Shown here: piece by piece, positions 35,501 through 44,747 of the stretch | How positions within the stretch are numbered: position 1 is the stretch's first letter | Layout of the letters: each line of letters begins with the position of its first letter | NCBI GenBank assembly: GCA_004194705.1 | Contig: SADC01001147.1 | Coordinates: forward strand, 124,001-188,000 | DNA length: 64,000 nt | DNA from: Ditylenchus dipsaci | Taxonomy: Eukaryota > Nematoda > Chromadorea > Rhabditida > Anguinidae | Direction of reading: 5' to 3' | The notes under the pieces: generated by a model | Seen by the model: only the letters and a program-made list of their open reading frames with translations | Databases searched by the model: none | Told to the model about the DNA's origin: nothing | Made by a program: the position numbers and the translations under genes

Positions 35501-36892
35501 GAATTATTGGCGCTAGTAGCGAATACGGTAAAATATCGATTACCAACGGTCAATGAATTTTTTTTGAAATTTTTGATCAAAATCGTCAATTTTCAGGGCA
35601 AAAGTTTCTGGAAAGTCCACCCTAATACCAAAATCTCATCCTGAATCCGAATCCGTTGAGATCAGATCAAAATAATTTTTATGGGCTGATATATAGCTAT
35701 TTTGAGTAGATACAGCAGGAATTTGGCACCATTTATCCATTTTAATGGATATCTCAGCCCATAACAATTATTTTGATCTGATCTAAACGGATTCGGATTC
35801 AGGATGAGATTTTGGTATTATGTCGACTTTCCAGAAACTGTTGCCTTGAAAATTGACGATTTTGATCAAAAATTTCAAAAAAAAAATTCATTAACCGTCG
35901 GTAATCGATAGCCGTCCGCGAGTACCACCGCCCCCCCCTAAAATTTTTTCTTATAAACATTGCTGTAACTACCCTTTGAAAGAACAAGTTTAGGCTTAGC
36001 CCTTAGGCTCATGTAGGCCAGCGTAAGGAAGTTGTGACCAATAACTGTTTCACGCACTTTTTTCTGGGTCTGGAAATGTAATTGGGTACCTATTACTTAG
36101 GTTTTAGAAGGAATTTTTTGTAGGGGGGGGGGTTATTCGCTACTAGGATCGAATTATTAAAATTACAGATTATCATAATCAACATACCGTATATTCTCTA
36201 TTAAAGGTCCGGGGCCTTTATTTTTCAACCCTAAAAAGTCGGAAAAAATTTGGGTTGATTTTAAGATTTTTGGATGCTCAACTAAAACCTGATGAGCCCT
36301 CCTTGACGGGGCCTTAAAAAGAAAATATACGGTATAAAAAACTTTAAAAAATATATATGGCGAAAAAATTGGTGCCTCCCCCCCCCAAACCGAATAATGC
36401 CCGTGATTCCTCAAATAAGCCCCTAAAGTGGTTTAATTTTGCCCGAATTAGATGGTCAATTTTGCCTGAAAACAAAGAACAATTTTGCCACACAAAAACT
36501 GACGTTCCACGCTTGTAGTCACATCTGAAGGTTCATCTGTAGAAAATATGTCTACATCTGAGCAGTGAAATCTGTCAATGCTACAATCATACGCAACATT
36601 TAAAAATGAGCACAACTAGCTGTTTCTGATTTAACTTACGGTCGAGCCAACAGAACCTAAAAATTGTTTATTAAAGTTTTAAAAAATTCAGGATTATAGC
36701 TTACAGCCAAGGTCCGAGTGTAGCATTCTACAAAACAATTAGTAGATCCTTGGTCAAAACAGTAGGGTTCAACAAAATTATATACCTTGAAGTAAGTGGG
36801 TGGTGTTAGTGAAAGATCGTCATAAAAGTCTGTTCTATTGGGGAAAATATAGTATTTGAGCACTTCAGAAGTATATAACCAGCTAAAAGAAG
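23581..36892 (-). CDS. stargazin/TARP-like calcium channel gamma subunit family protein, N terminus missing
   Basis: Exons on the minus strand: 36786-36892, 36705-36727, 36640-36656, 36500-36580, then 24550-24605, about 24410-24485, 24203-24282, 24050-24157, 23867-23958 and 23581-23821 (stop at 23581). The first encodes SWLYTSEVLKYYIF, like the WLYTR stretch of the TARP extracellular loop; NATLGPWLFC follows, corresponding to the GLWxxC claudin signature; then IDRFHCSDVDIF, like the IDHFPEDADY region. The 24 kb exons give two hydrophobic segments (GGLLDVLGFLSMMV; ATITNILAGLFSLVILCVQL), then YSYGFSLISLKMSFFCTEI, matching the fourth TARP helix, and a Ser-rich cytoplasmic tail. TARPs control AMPA receptor or calcium channel trafficking and gating at the plasma membrane. 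The first membrane helix and probably one exon in the 12 kb gap were not found. Two joins need one extra base. The tail end LGHT is not a standard PDZ ligand. Confidence 0.75.
24765..25013. repeat. palindrome GGTCCAGGTCGAGGT
   Basis: GAGCTGTCTTTTATATC faces AATGTAAAAGACAGCTTAG, and GGTCCAGGTCGAGGTAC faces CGACCTGGACCTCGACC. It lies in the TARP gap intron. Confidence 0.65.
25240..25395. repeat. half of the CCCGTCAAATTTT/CAGCATGTAGCCCTGAATC foldback
   Basis: Matches the left arm of 28168-28714 (CTCCCGTCAAATTTT, AAAACTTCTTGTTCTCGGTG, CAGCATGTAGCCCTGAATC) and then stops, so it is a broken copy. Confidence 0.6.
25495..25950. repeat. palindrome, third copy of the 890-1345 family
   Basis: TTTTCTCCAAAACCAACC and TGACTTGGATTGCTCAGAAT are mirrored by TTCTGAGCAATTCAAGTCAT and GGTTGGTCTTGGAGAGAAA. 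The centre carries GGTTTATGGTGGTTTCGAG as in the other copies. The right flank has GGTACAAAGAAAAGTG units like those of the 17090 palindrome. Confidence 0.75.
26100..26345. repeat. CTGGGTACCACCA minisatellite
   Basis: About ten degenerate units of 18-22 bases such as ACCACCACCTGGGTACCACTG. Same consensus as 56750-56900 and the complement of 9748-10030. Confidence 0.8.
26416..27584. mobile_element. 1.2 kb ACCGTATTTCCTCTAATAG foldback with inserted repeat
   Basis: ACCGTATTTCCTCTAATAGAG with GCCCCCCTCTCTAATAAACC is mirrored by CTCTAATAAAGCCCCC and GGGGCTCTATTAAAGGAAATACGG. The interior contains dispersed repeat copy 3 (26800-27055) and a fragment of the GGAATC repeat (27110-27160). Confidence 0.7.
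27749..27948. mobile_element. near-perfect palindrome TTAAAGGACCATAGCCGTCG
   Basis: Arms of about 90 bp: AAGGACCATAGCCGTCGCCG, GAATTTCAAATGTTTGAATTCG and ACAGTTCTCTTTCGTC are mirrored almost exactly around GACTGACTTTGAATGACTC. Family ends TTTAAAGGACCAT recur at 45659, 45854, 37910, 14216 and 59031. Confidence 0.9.
28168..28714. mobile_element. foldback CAGTCAAATTTCGAATTCCG
   Basis: ACAGTCAAATTTCGAATTCC faces GAATTGTAATTTGACAGT. Inside, repeated CTCCCGTCAAAATATG, CAGCATGTATCCCTGAATCTC and CTAGTTTCTAATGAGCTATC are mirrored. A related small palindrome is at 51102-51235. Confidence 0.85.
29110..29430. mobile_element. AAACCAAGTGG family foldback (degenerate)
   Basis: CCAAAACCTGTTTTCTGGAC and GACATGCTGAAGATGG face GTCCAGAAAACAGGTTTTGG and CTTCAGCATGTCC. 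The right end has GATCCAAGTGGACGACCAC. Confidence 0.7.
29570..29891. mobile_element. AAACCAAGTGG family foldback
   Basis: CCAAACCAAGTGGTGGTCCAC is mirrored by GTGGATGACTACTTGGTTTGG, and AACCGGTTTTCTCGACTAATT by AATTAGTCGGGAAAACTGG. The best-preserved relative is 41757-42082. Confidence 0.8.
30185..30360. repeat. CCCCTCAAATAA tandem inverted repeat
   Basis: Five units of AACCCCCCTCAAAT are followed by the complementary GGGGTTATTTGAGGGG units, with G runs of up to fifteen. Confidence 0.85.
31435..32595. mobile_element. third shell: CACGGCGTGTCAAACACGTCG foldback
   Basis: CACGGCGTGTCAAACACGTCG and GAAAGGCGAAATCGAC are mirrored by GTCGATTTTGCCTTTCG and ACGTGTTTGACACGCCGTG. It encloses the pogo-like element at 31580-32007. 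Confidence 0.85.
31580..32007. mobile_element. pogo-like palindrome (intact copy of the 542-1757 host)
   Basis: GTTGAACCTCGCTATAGTGG is mirrored by CTAAATCGAGGTTCAACTG followed by TA. The arms carry GTTCGTTCCCGCCTAGGGTC, CAGTCTGGTCGCAAATATCG and CGATCGTTTTTTGAAAAG, and the centre has two facing CTCGATATAGTGGCACC. It shows what 542-1757 looked like before its insertion. Confidence 0.85.
33011..33991. mobile_element. CCAGTGTGGGGAAAACAGTT foldback with tRNA-like arms
   Basis: CCAGTGTGGGGAAAACAGTT and repeated AGTTAATTTTAACTG are mirrored by AACTGTTTCCCCACACTGG. Arms contain TGGTCCGAAACTTCCAAGAT, then a tRNA-like block with GGCCTAGTGGTCAAGGGCGG and a B-box-like GAGTTCGAGTCTGGC (33285-33360 and 33640-33720), split by a T or A run. 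Confidence 0.85.
34170..34424. mobile_element. GACGCTACTGGAATATACC palindrome
   Basis: Two units of GCTACTGGAATATACC with CACCCAAAAAA are mirrored by TTTTTTGGGTGAGG and GGTATATTCCAGTAGCGTC. Same family as 7139-7297. Confidence 0.8.
35040..35555. other. no gene recognised
   Basis: A short open frame at 35079-35318 (Lys-rich) has no recognisable domain. A small palindrome around GGTACGTGAACACC / GGTGTTCACGTAACC lies at 35400-35465. Confidence 0.35.
35560..35885. mobile_element. palindrome GAAATTTTTGATCAAAATCG
   Basis: GATCAAAATCGTCAATTTTC, CCTGAATCCGAATCCGTTGAG and ATTTTGAGTAGATACAGC are mirrored on the right with few changes. Relative of 14753-15079. Confidence 0.8.
36186..36333. mobile_element. 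ACCGTATATTCTCTATTAAAGG foldback element
   Basis: ACCGTATATTCTCTATTAAAG with GGGCCTTTATT faces GGGGCCTTAAAAAGAAAATATACGGT. It is in the TARP gap, 170 bp downstream of the exon at 36500. Confidence 0.7.
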
Positions 36893-37216
36893 CTAAATGT
36901 GTAGTGTGTCTGCTGATTTTTCTTGTTAATGGGGCAAATTAGGCGTAGCAATTTTTCAGCAATTTTCGAAAAGAAAACTTTCGTCGGATCAGGTGGGAAG
37001 GCAGGCAGTTGCTTACAGAAAATTTTGAAACGAGGATGAAATTACTGCCCAGCCTTCTTTCCCTTAACATACTTGTATGCCCCAATTAAAGGGACATGCC
37101 AGTGCGTTTTAAAAAGTTGAGGCGAGGGCCAGCTAAATTTTTTATATGGCTCCATTGCTCACTCGTTTTACGTCTAATCTAATATTGATGACCTCACACT
37201 ACTTTTAAACGTTGAC

Positions 37217-38485
37217 ACGCATTTGGGCCCCTCCGTATTTAGGCCCCCGCTTTTGGGCTTCCGTGTTTGGGCCCCAATTCAAAATTTAATATTTTTTAAT
37301 CCTAAATTGAAATTTCTCTACACTTTATTGTCTATTTTATTTCGCTGCACTTTGTGTGCTATTATTACTTATGTTTGTAAGGGACCGAACAAAGTTTTGA
37401 AGTTTCATCCAAAAGACGAAATTTAGGTGTCCAGGTGCTGTTAGTCAAGAGATAGCACTGAGATAGGGCTATATAAGTAAGGGTATCTTAGGTGGCGGAA
37501 AGGCCAGTTTTGAAAAAAAATTGACTAAAATTCGACTTTTTCCTCTGGGTTACCATGGTAAAACCATCCTAACAGGGTGTCCAAATACCCTAAAAAGATG
37601 AAGTTTGAACATAGTTTTGTTGATTGGGGCCTACCCCGTAAAGAAACTCTGGTATGCATGCTTTTTCATCAGGAAGTCCGTCCATTTATTTCCAAAATGG
37701 TTATAGCAACCTCCAGGCAATTGGAGGACTACCATACTAGGTACTTGCGTTTTCGTTGATAAAATCACTTTTTTCGTAATTATCAAGTCATCTTTAGCGC
37801 ATGTTTTTGAGTGGGAGACTATGTTTTATTATTTTCAAAATTTAATAGAGGTACGCCCTTTCAGGGTGGATACAAGCGGTTTCCCTATCCTTTCATACCT
37901 TTTAAAGGGCCGTGGTCACGCGTTCTGGATTGTCCCCCGCCAATGCAAAATTTTCGCCTAATCATTGAACTTCTGTACGGATTTTTGGCTTGGTTTCTAA
38001 CAAAACAAGGCCTAGAATTTAGTTTAGTATAGTTTTGTTAGAAACCAAGTTAAAAATCCGTACAGAAGTTCAATGATTAGGGAAAATATTTAAATTGGCG
38101 GAGACAACCGTTGTCGGAGACGGCAATGACCCTTTAAGGCTCGATACCAGCGGTTTTCGTACTCACCCTTAACTTTACTAATCCTTTAAAAAACATTTTA
38201 CTGTTATAGGTAGTAAAGAAAAAAGCCTGCAACCTGCAGGATTCGAACCCGTAACCCCGGAAATGTCGAGGATGAATTTACCTGAGGTCCTTAGAATGAG
38301 GATGTATTTATTGCAATAAATATTGACCGTAATATGAATTTACCGAGAATAAAATAAATTTACCGACGATTTGCCAAGAATATAAAAATATTTTGAATTG
38401 GGGCCCAAATGCGGGGCCCAAACGCGGGGCCCAAATGCGAGATACCCAAATGCGGGGGCCCGAACGCGGAGGGGCCCAAACGCGT
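37217..38485. mobile_element. GGGCCCAAACGCG-array foldback
   Basis: The left arm (ACGCATTTGGGCCCCTCCG, TTAGGCCCCCGCTTTTGGGC) and right arm (GGGGCCCAAATGCGGGGCCC, GGAGGGGCCCAAACGCG) are complementary short tandem arrays. The interior holds 37910-38138 and, at 38225-38290, a tRNA-like segment (GGATTCGAACCCGTAACCCC). Confidence 0.75.
37910..38138. mobile_element. TTTAAAGGGCCGTGGTC foldback
   Basis: CCCGCCAATGCAAAATTTTCG, ATCATTGAACTTCTGTACGG and GGTTTCTAACAAAACAAGGCC are mirrored on the right, ending in GACCCTTTAAGG. Confidence 0.8.
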
Positions 38486-38809
38486 AGTAACCCTTTTAAA
38501 AACTGGGCAGAAAACTTTGAATTTTTGCTCTCTATAATGTACCACTAAGGTCGGTCTCCAGGGTGCGAGGATGCTGTGCCCTTACAACGAGGAAAGGCCT
38601 ATTTAGAACAGTTACGTGAAATAATTTTGCAGCTTCTACTTTTTAACCAAAGGCACAAAACGGTACCGCAATACCACCTCGAAAATAGTCGAACAAAATA
38701 ACCCACTACACTATTAACGTAATAAGACTAATAATACACACACAATTAATAACAACTCTTTATCGCTTCAACAGGACAAACAAATGATTTCATTGTCAAC
38801 AATAATAGC

Positions 38810-39656
38810 TCAATAGGCACCTTGAATGGGCACTTGCTGCGGAAGAATCGGCTGTGGCGGAAATGGCTGCTCACGATGCTCACTGTAAGGCTGCACGGGA
38901 TTCGGCTGTTCATTCGGCTCTTTGATCTCGATATGATCCGGCAACGGGTTTCGCGGTCCGATTTGTCCCTTCGGGTCATGCGGAAGCATGATCTTCACTT
39001 TTACACCGAGCACGCCTTAATCAGGAAATTGTCGGCGTTTCAAAAAGAATGCTGCAATATTACATACCCTGACGCATTTTGACGTGACGAACTGCCTGCT
39101 GAATGTAGTGATTGACAGGATCTCCGGAGTGGATCATCACACCATCGACGAACTTCATTGCCTTGGCACGCTGACCTCGGAGCTTTCCAGCGACGATGAT
39201 TTCACAACCACGGGCCTGAGATTCCATGATGAAGCGAAGCACACCGTAGCAAGCACGACGAACAGCCAAACCTCCCACCAGCTTGTAGCGCAGAGATTCG
39301 CACTGAGCAATAGCACATAGACCGCGGCTGGACACCTTCTCCACGTACAGCTGAAAATAGAATAGGTGTAACGAGCAAGTGATTGAAAGCACACAAAATT
39401 ACCTCGATCTGACCCACATTGAATCCAAAACGCTTCTGCACCACAGCTGTCAATTCACGAATTCGCTTTCCACGCTCGCCGAGAACATTCTGAGTGCGAG
39501 TAGCCATGATGATCACCTCTGTGCGAGACGGAGCTCTGCGAACTTCAACCCCCGAATAGCCATCTTCAGCAAGTTCCTGGTCAGAAAGTTGTTCAGCTCG
39601 GCTTTGAAGATTCCATCTTGGACGGCCTTTCTCTTTTTCGTAATCGGTTGCGTCAT
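38810..39656 (-). CDS. RPS3: 40S ribosomal protein S3
   Basis: Three exons on the minus strand: 39403-39656, 39068-39350 and 38810-39015, with two 52-bp introns ending TTTTCAG and ATTAAG. The predicted protein is about 247 residues, against 243 in human. It starts [20 protein letters not shown]; the KH domain (about 21-93) has [20 protein letters not shown]; the C-terminal domain has [19 protein letters not shown] and [20 protein letters not shown]; then [20 protein letters not shown] and a Pro/Gln-rich tail ending QQVPIQGAY that diverges from vertebrates. RPS3 lines the mRNA entry channel of the small ribosomal subunit and has repair-related roles. Exon 1 as written has a one-base deletion near 39570: an AGG where the family's TRELAEDG needs one more base. 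All other positions are intact, so a sequence error is more likely than decay. No second copy is visible in the window. Confidence 0.95.
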
Positions 39657-39659
39657 AAT

Positions 39660-40325
39660 TTCACTGAAAATATAAGCTAAAGACTACAGAGAAAACACGG
39701 TATAACACCAACTTGTAACAAAGTGTGACTTGATTCATCAACTTGATACACTTTTTTATACCATGATTTTCCTAATTATATTGGGACGGAAAGGGAACCA
39801 AAAGGAGTTATTTTATGTAAAACAGCGACGCGTTATAGTTTCGAATATCGGGCCTCTTTTTGCCACGGCTCAGTTGAAAAACATGGCAAATAGTCGAAAT
39901 TTCAAAATGCCCAAAACTCAACTTTTTATAGACCAGAATCACAAAAAAAAGTTATTTGTAAACTTCTGAGGCCATTTTAGATCGATGTAGTGTGTATGGG
40001 AAGCTTTTGAAAAAGTTAATTAGGAAGGGATGAGTGTAGGATCTAAAAATGTATCAAATGACAAGTTGTATCAAGTCGTATGTCAGTCAGAAAACACCTG
40101 AAAGTGTCAACTTGACTTTATTTCCGCCAAAAGTTTCGACACATAAATTGATGACTGAAATTATGGAAACATATCAGAAGAAAACAAGCGGGAGAAAAGT
40201 TGACCTCCGTTTAAAATGATGCTCACACAAATTGTGCAGCTCGGCGTCACCTTTTTTATTAATTTTTTCTTCGGTCTTGCGAAGAAATTGCAACGTTTTT
40301 TTTCTAACAACACCATTCTTCCTGG
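39660..40325. other. promoter side of RPS3 and gene-free sequence
   Basis: AT-rich, no exon recognised. GATCTAAAATGGCC-type words and a short GCCTCTTTTTGCCACGGCTC segment resemble the single-arm repeat at 23050. The RPS3 promoter should lie at its left edge; no clear core motif was identified. Confidence 0.35.
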
Positions 40326-40334
40326 GTAGTAAGG

Positions 40335-40841
40335 CAGGGTGCCCATATCGCCCCCTTTTGGGGGCGTTCGCCCCCTTTTTGGATATTTCGCCCCCTTTTT
40401 ATTTTGAAAAAAGGGGGCGAACATTAAACGTTTTCCTTAAAGTTTCCACTTTTAAAAGGTTTTATGCCACTTTTTATTGTTTTCTTATTTTACTAGTGTC
40501 TATCCGAAAGGAACCGGATGAATCTCGAGACGCTGAATGCTCTCATCTATGTCAAGATCAACACTGATTTCGATTGCATCGATGTTACGACTACTTCCTT
40601 TCCAAGAAAAATTTAATGAAGAAAGCCAGGTCCAGTGAGAAATATGATTGGTTTAAATGAGTTTGTGTTGTTGTTGAATGGCTCGATTGTTTTCTGGCTG
40701 AATAAAGTGTCATAAAATATAATTTTTGTTCATTTTTGTCTTGATTAGTTTGACGCCCCCTTTTTGGCAAATTTTTTCTTATAAACGCCCCCATTTTATG
40801 ATTGTACGCCCCCTTTTCCCAAAAACGATATGTGCACCCTG
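40335..40841. mobile_element. hAT-like element CAGGGTGCCCATATCG, perfect 8-bp TSD
   Basis: CAGGGTGCCCATATCGCCCCC is mirrored by ACGATATGTGCACCCTG, and the direct repeat TAGTAAGG lies on both sides (40327-40334 and 40842-40849). Both ends carry CGCCCCCTTTTT repeats in complementary orientation. Length 507 bp. No transposase domain. Confidence 0.88.
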
Positions 40842-41756
40842 TAGTAAGGTAGTACATACGTTAAATTTATCTCTAAAGTTACCTCTATCTGAAGGTAACG
40901 ATGGCTGTACCTCATTTCGTAACGCGCCATTTCGTAACAGGTTCATTTGGTAACAAGTTCATTTGATAACAGGTTCATTTGGTAACAGGTTCAGTTAGTA
41001 ACATTTTTTTCGTAACGCAAGATTTCGTAACAGATTCGTTTCGTAACAATTTTTTCGTAACACGAGATTTCGTAACAAATTTTTCGTAACCCGAGATTTC
41101 GTAACAAACATTTTCGTAACAGTGATTTCAAGGCTACTACCTAATTCAATTTGGTCTAATTTACAACTTTTTTCAAACAACAGGGGGACCAGGCAGTTTT
41201 TTAGGTTTTTTGAATTTTTTATTTTGTGTCCAAACACCCAAACCATCGCAAACCAACCCAAATACCCTCAAACTGCCTTAATAGTCCCAAACCTAACCCA
41301 AACATGAAAAATAAAAATTTCTTTAAAATGAAAAATAAACCATTTTTTCCAACTTAAAATTGTGTGAGGAATTGGGTTTATTAAGTCCAAAATTGCGATT
41401 TTACACACTCCAACTTCAAGGTACCACCTGGTCAGGTGGATATCCACCTGGATGGCCTAAAAATAAAAAAGGTAATTTAAATAAAAAAATCCATTTTTCC
41501 AAACTAAAAATTTGGGAGGAATTGGGCTTGTTAAGACCAAAAGTGCGATTTCACCTACCCAACCCCAAACCTGGGGCGGCTACCACCTGGACAGGTTTAT
41601 ATCCAGGTAACTCCAGAGTAGGGCTACATTCACCAAATGACCTGCAAAATCAAATGCTTGCTTTTATCTCTGAAATTATATTAAAATAAAGAATGGATTC
41701 GAACCAGCAACCTAAATCAACCCTTAGAATTACTAAGAACCCCATCATGCAGTGTG

Positions 41757-42082
41757 ACCAAACCAAGTGGTCGTCCACTTAAATCAAAAATTCTTTTTTC
41801 ACGTTTTCGGGTTCCAAAACAAATTTTCTGCACTAATTCGAGCATCCTGAATATGGTTTGACAGTGGTAAAATCACGTTTTACCGAGAAAATTTTGAGTT
41901 ATTGCTAACGATTGATTTTGATAAATCAACAATTAGCAATAAATTAAAAATTTCTTGGTAAAACGTGATTTTACCACTGTCAACCATCTTCAGCATACTC
42001 GAATCAGTGCAGAAAAATTGTTTTGGAACCCGAAAACGTGAAAAATTTTTTTATCCAAGTGGACGACCACTTGGTTTGGTTC
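41757..42082. mobile_element. AAACCAAGTGGTCGTCCAC foldback
   Basis: CCAAACCAAGTGGTCGTCCAC is mirrored by GTGGACGACCACTTGGTTTGG, and TTTCACGTTTTCGGGTTCC by GGAACCCGAAAACGTGAAA. Arms are about 130 bp, very well preserved. Confidence 0.88.
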
Positions 42083-42339
42083 GTCCCTCTGGATGTCCCT
42101 CGCACGTCCGTTCAAAATTCAAATTCTAGTTCACTTTAAAATAAACAAAACGCCAAGATATTTGAAAAATATTTTCTTACATTTTCTAAATTTCTCAGTG
42201 ATTTTTGACTACGATAGACAAATTTTGACTGAAAATTTTGTTTTTTTAGCGAGAATTAGAGAAAAAAAGCAAATTTATTCGTAACATGTAACAACAGAAG
42301 AAGAGGAGCACTTAGAAGGCAGAATTTAGTCAAATAAGA

Positions 42340-42700
42340 TAATCCGATATCCTCTTCCTCACTTGTTTCCTTGGGCGCTTGTTTCTTCTTCTCTTCCTTG
42401 GCAGGAGCGGCAGCGACTTCAGGCTTGGAACCATCACGGCGAAAGCAGCACTACGCGCAGTTGCAACACCATATCCAATGTTAGAGATCAAATCCTAAAA
42501 ATTGGAACATAATTTAACTGCAAAGATATTGGAGAGCCACCTTGACATCAACTCCATTGAGAGTTTTTGCACATAGACCAAACCAAAACGGCTCGACAGT
42601 GACATCAGCAGCCGTGAGGATCATCTCAATCTTGCCTCCGGTAATGGCGAATTCATCTTGAAGATCGAGAGCTGCAGTCGTCCTATTCCACAGCTAAAAG
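42340..42700 (-). pseudogene. ribosomal protein P1 copy, frameshifted
   Basis: The minus strand reads TAALDLQDEFAITGGKIEMI then TAADVTVEPFWFGLCAKTL, matching the N-terminal helical domain of acidic protein P1 (usual form: SALILHDDEVTVTEDKI, VEPFWPGLFAKAL). A 46-bp intron (42495-42540, GTGGCT...TTTTAG) is kept. The second exon reads DLISNIGYGVATARSAAF and then needs a one-base shift to continue SKPEVAAAPAKEEKKKQAPK and EEEDIGL, the acidic tail. No start codon lies at the expected place and the terminal GFGLFD is absent. P1 forms the ribosomal stalk. Because the intron is retained, this is a DNA-level copy, not a retrocopy. Confidence 0.8.
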
Positions 42701-42879
42701 ACTGGTTATCTTCATAGTAATGACAACTTTATTACAAACCTTCTCTGCAATATTACATTTCCAGTGAGTGAAGGAGCACAGTTTTGGATGATTTAGTCAG
42801 TTTGTTGTTCTTGAAGGCCACCATATAGAAGCATCCTTGAGGCGACAGAAATTCAGCAGCTTTCAGTAGTAGTTATCGA

Positions 42880-43070
42880 TCACTTGCCGTACATCCTTCC
42901 CACCGGCAAAACAGAAGTCCTAAACTGTTTTTCAAAGCCAAAGTCGAGCACAAAATTAGAGCAACCGACCAAGCAAAGCAGCGGAGAGACATTTTGCAGC
43001 GAATTCAGGCTTGGTAGCATCACCGGCAAAAGCAGCAGTGGGCGCAGTTCCAATACCAGATCCAACTAAC
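42880..43070 (-). pseudogene. second ribosomal protein P1 exon-2 fragment
   Basis: After a TTTTCAG acceptor the minus strand reads VGSGIGTAPTAAFAGDATKP then EFAAKCLSAALLGRLL and stop. The first part aligns with the other copy's NIGYGVATARSAAF...SKPEVAAA and is closer to a normal P1 hinge. The acidic tail is lost. It lies upstream of the first copy in the same orientation. Confidence 0.65.
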
Positions 43071-44035
43071 CTGAAAAGCAGAGCTTTGCTGTTTAAAGAA
43101 TCGCTGAATTTACGGAGACGTCACCTGCTCTTCAAAAAAGGAGTTACATCAGCGCGGATGCTAGCAGATGCTAGTTAAAGTGATTTTTCTTGCATCCTTG
43201 TTTTGTAACTCGGTTAGCTCCTAACGCAGCTTCTGTTGCAATTGCGGTCTTCGGTTCAGGCTGCGAGAGAGACACTTCATTTGGCTTAACGCACATTCTT
43301 CTGGTGGAGACCATCTTCAGCTCTAAAAAAACACTGAATTTATTTTGTATGAGACACGCCAATTTTGTATTTTTGGGGCTTTTTTATGCACCAAAAGAAA
43401 GCCTACAATCTCTTCTACCCGAAAATCCAGACCGATTTTTGTAAAACCAGAATTTTTAAAACTAGAGGCTATTTGAAGCAAACAAGTGGCATTTTTCCGA
43501 GTAAAAATAGGGTGTTTTGTGTTTTTCATCTAACTTTTGCATAAAACACCCTGAATTTGCATTTTTCGCATGCTTCCTTGGTACCAAAATGTAGGAAATT
43601 TTGTTCTCTACAAGGCCTCTGTCTTTTTTTTACCCTTATTTGACAATAAAACACCGGAAAAATTCAAGTCATATCAAACAAACGTGAATAAATATATGAA
43701 ATTTTTCACTGAAATCTCTTATGCTTTTCATTTTTCATGTTTCATGGACAAATGATAGCTCATTCGAAAGCCCTGACAATGGCCAACACTCTGAGCATAA
43801 ATGTTCAGAACGTTGAAATAAAATCAGTCAGGTTTGAAACAGGAATTTGAAAGGATACACTAGTGATCAATTTCCAAAATTTTGAATTTCGCGCCTTTTT
43901 TCTCTAGTGTACTAAAATGGGAGTTTTGAACGGACGTGCTCGGATGGAGTTCTGAGCGATTATAAGTGGTGATGTAGAGCTTGCTGGTTCGAATCCACCT
44001 GGGCGCATACTTTTGATTTTATTATAATTTGAGTG

Positions 44036-44118
44036 TTTGAGTGGTGTAGAGGTCCATATACTCACCACCAAGGTTGCTGGTTCGAACCCCTCTGGATGCA
44101 ATCAGTCCCGGGTACTGG
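44036..44118 (+). repeat. tRNA-like dispersed repeat, second copy
   Basis: GAGTGTTTGAGTGGTGTAGAGG, CCATATACTCACCACCAAGG and GGTTCGAACCCCTCTGG parallel bases 5-95. A further B-box segment, GGTTCGAATCCACCTGGGCG, lies at 43988. Confidence 0.55.
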
Positions 44119-44747
44119 TCACTAGGGCTTAACGGGGTTCGGAGAGCGTGAGGTGCTTTTAGATGCTTTGGATGATTTGGGGTGGTTTCAGCAATTTGGG
44201 ATGTTTTGGGGTAAATTACGGATGGCTTAAGCAATTTGGGATGGTTCGGACACAATCTGAAAAATTTCGAAAAAAAAACTAAAAAAACTGGCTTGGTCCC
44301 CTGTTGTTTGAAAAAAGTTGTGAATTAGATTAAATCAAATTAGGTAAAGTCTTAGTATCACTGTTACGAAAATGTTTGTTACGAAATCTCGCATTACGAA
44401 AAAATTTGTTACAAAATCTCGCGTTACAAAACCATTTGTTACAAATTAGCTCATTACGAAATGAACCTGTTACCAAATGAACCTGTTACGAAATGGCGCG
44501 TTACGAAATGAGGTACAGCCGTAACGATAAGAGACTAGGGATGAGCTTTTCCGTCTATTCCTTATGATGATAGGCGGGATTTAAGATGAAAAGGCAGCCT
44601 AAATCACCTACTTCAGGCTACCCCCTAAGTTAGGTGACCCGCTTTTTTATAATTCAAATAAAAAACCACAGGGGGACCGGCAAATTTTTTAAATTTTATT
44701 TCACGATCACAACCTAAAAATCTGACACCGGATATGTGTTCAGCATA

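Larger units (their letters stand above)
40903..44520. mobile_element. 3.6 kb giant foldback carrying ribosomal protein P1 pieces
   Basis: GGCTGTACCTCATTTCGTAAC, CGCGCCATTTCGTAACAGG and tandem TTTGGTAACAGGTTCA units at the left are mirrored at 44360-44520. Further in, the left AATTCAATTTGGTCTAATTT and AACAACAGGGGGACCAGG pair with CCTGGTCCCCTGTTGTTT-like and AAATCAAATTAGG sequence at 44300-44350. The interior includes foldback 41757-42082, P1-derived sequence at 42340-43070 and tRNA-like repeats at 41695, 43950-44010 and 44036-44118. Confidence 0.75.

Noticed and set aside
42880..43065. A 61-codon frame on each strand taken as a gene
   Set aside because: Only the exon-2-like frame with P1 similarity makes sense; the other two readings are shadows, and the acidic tail is lost.
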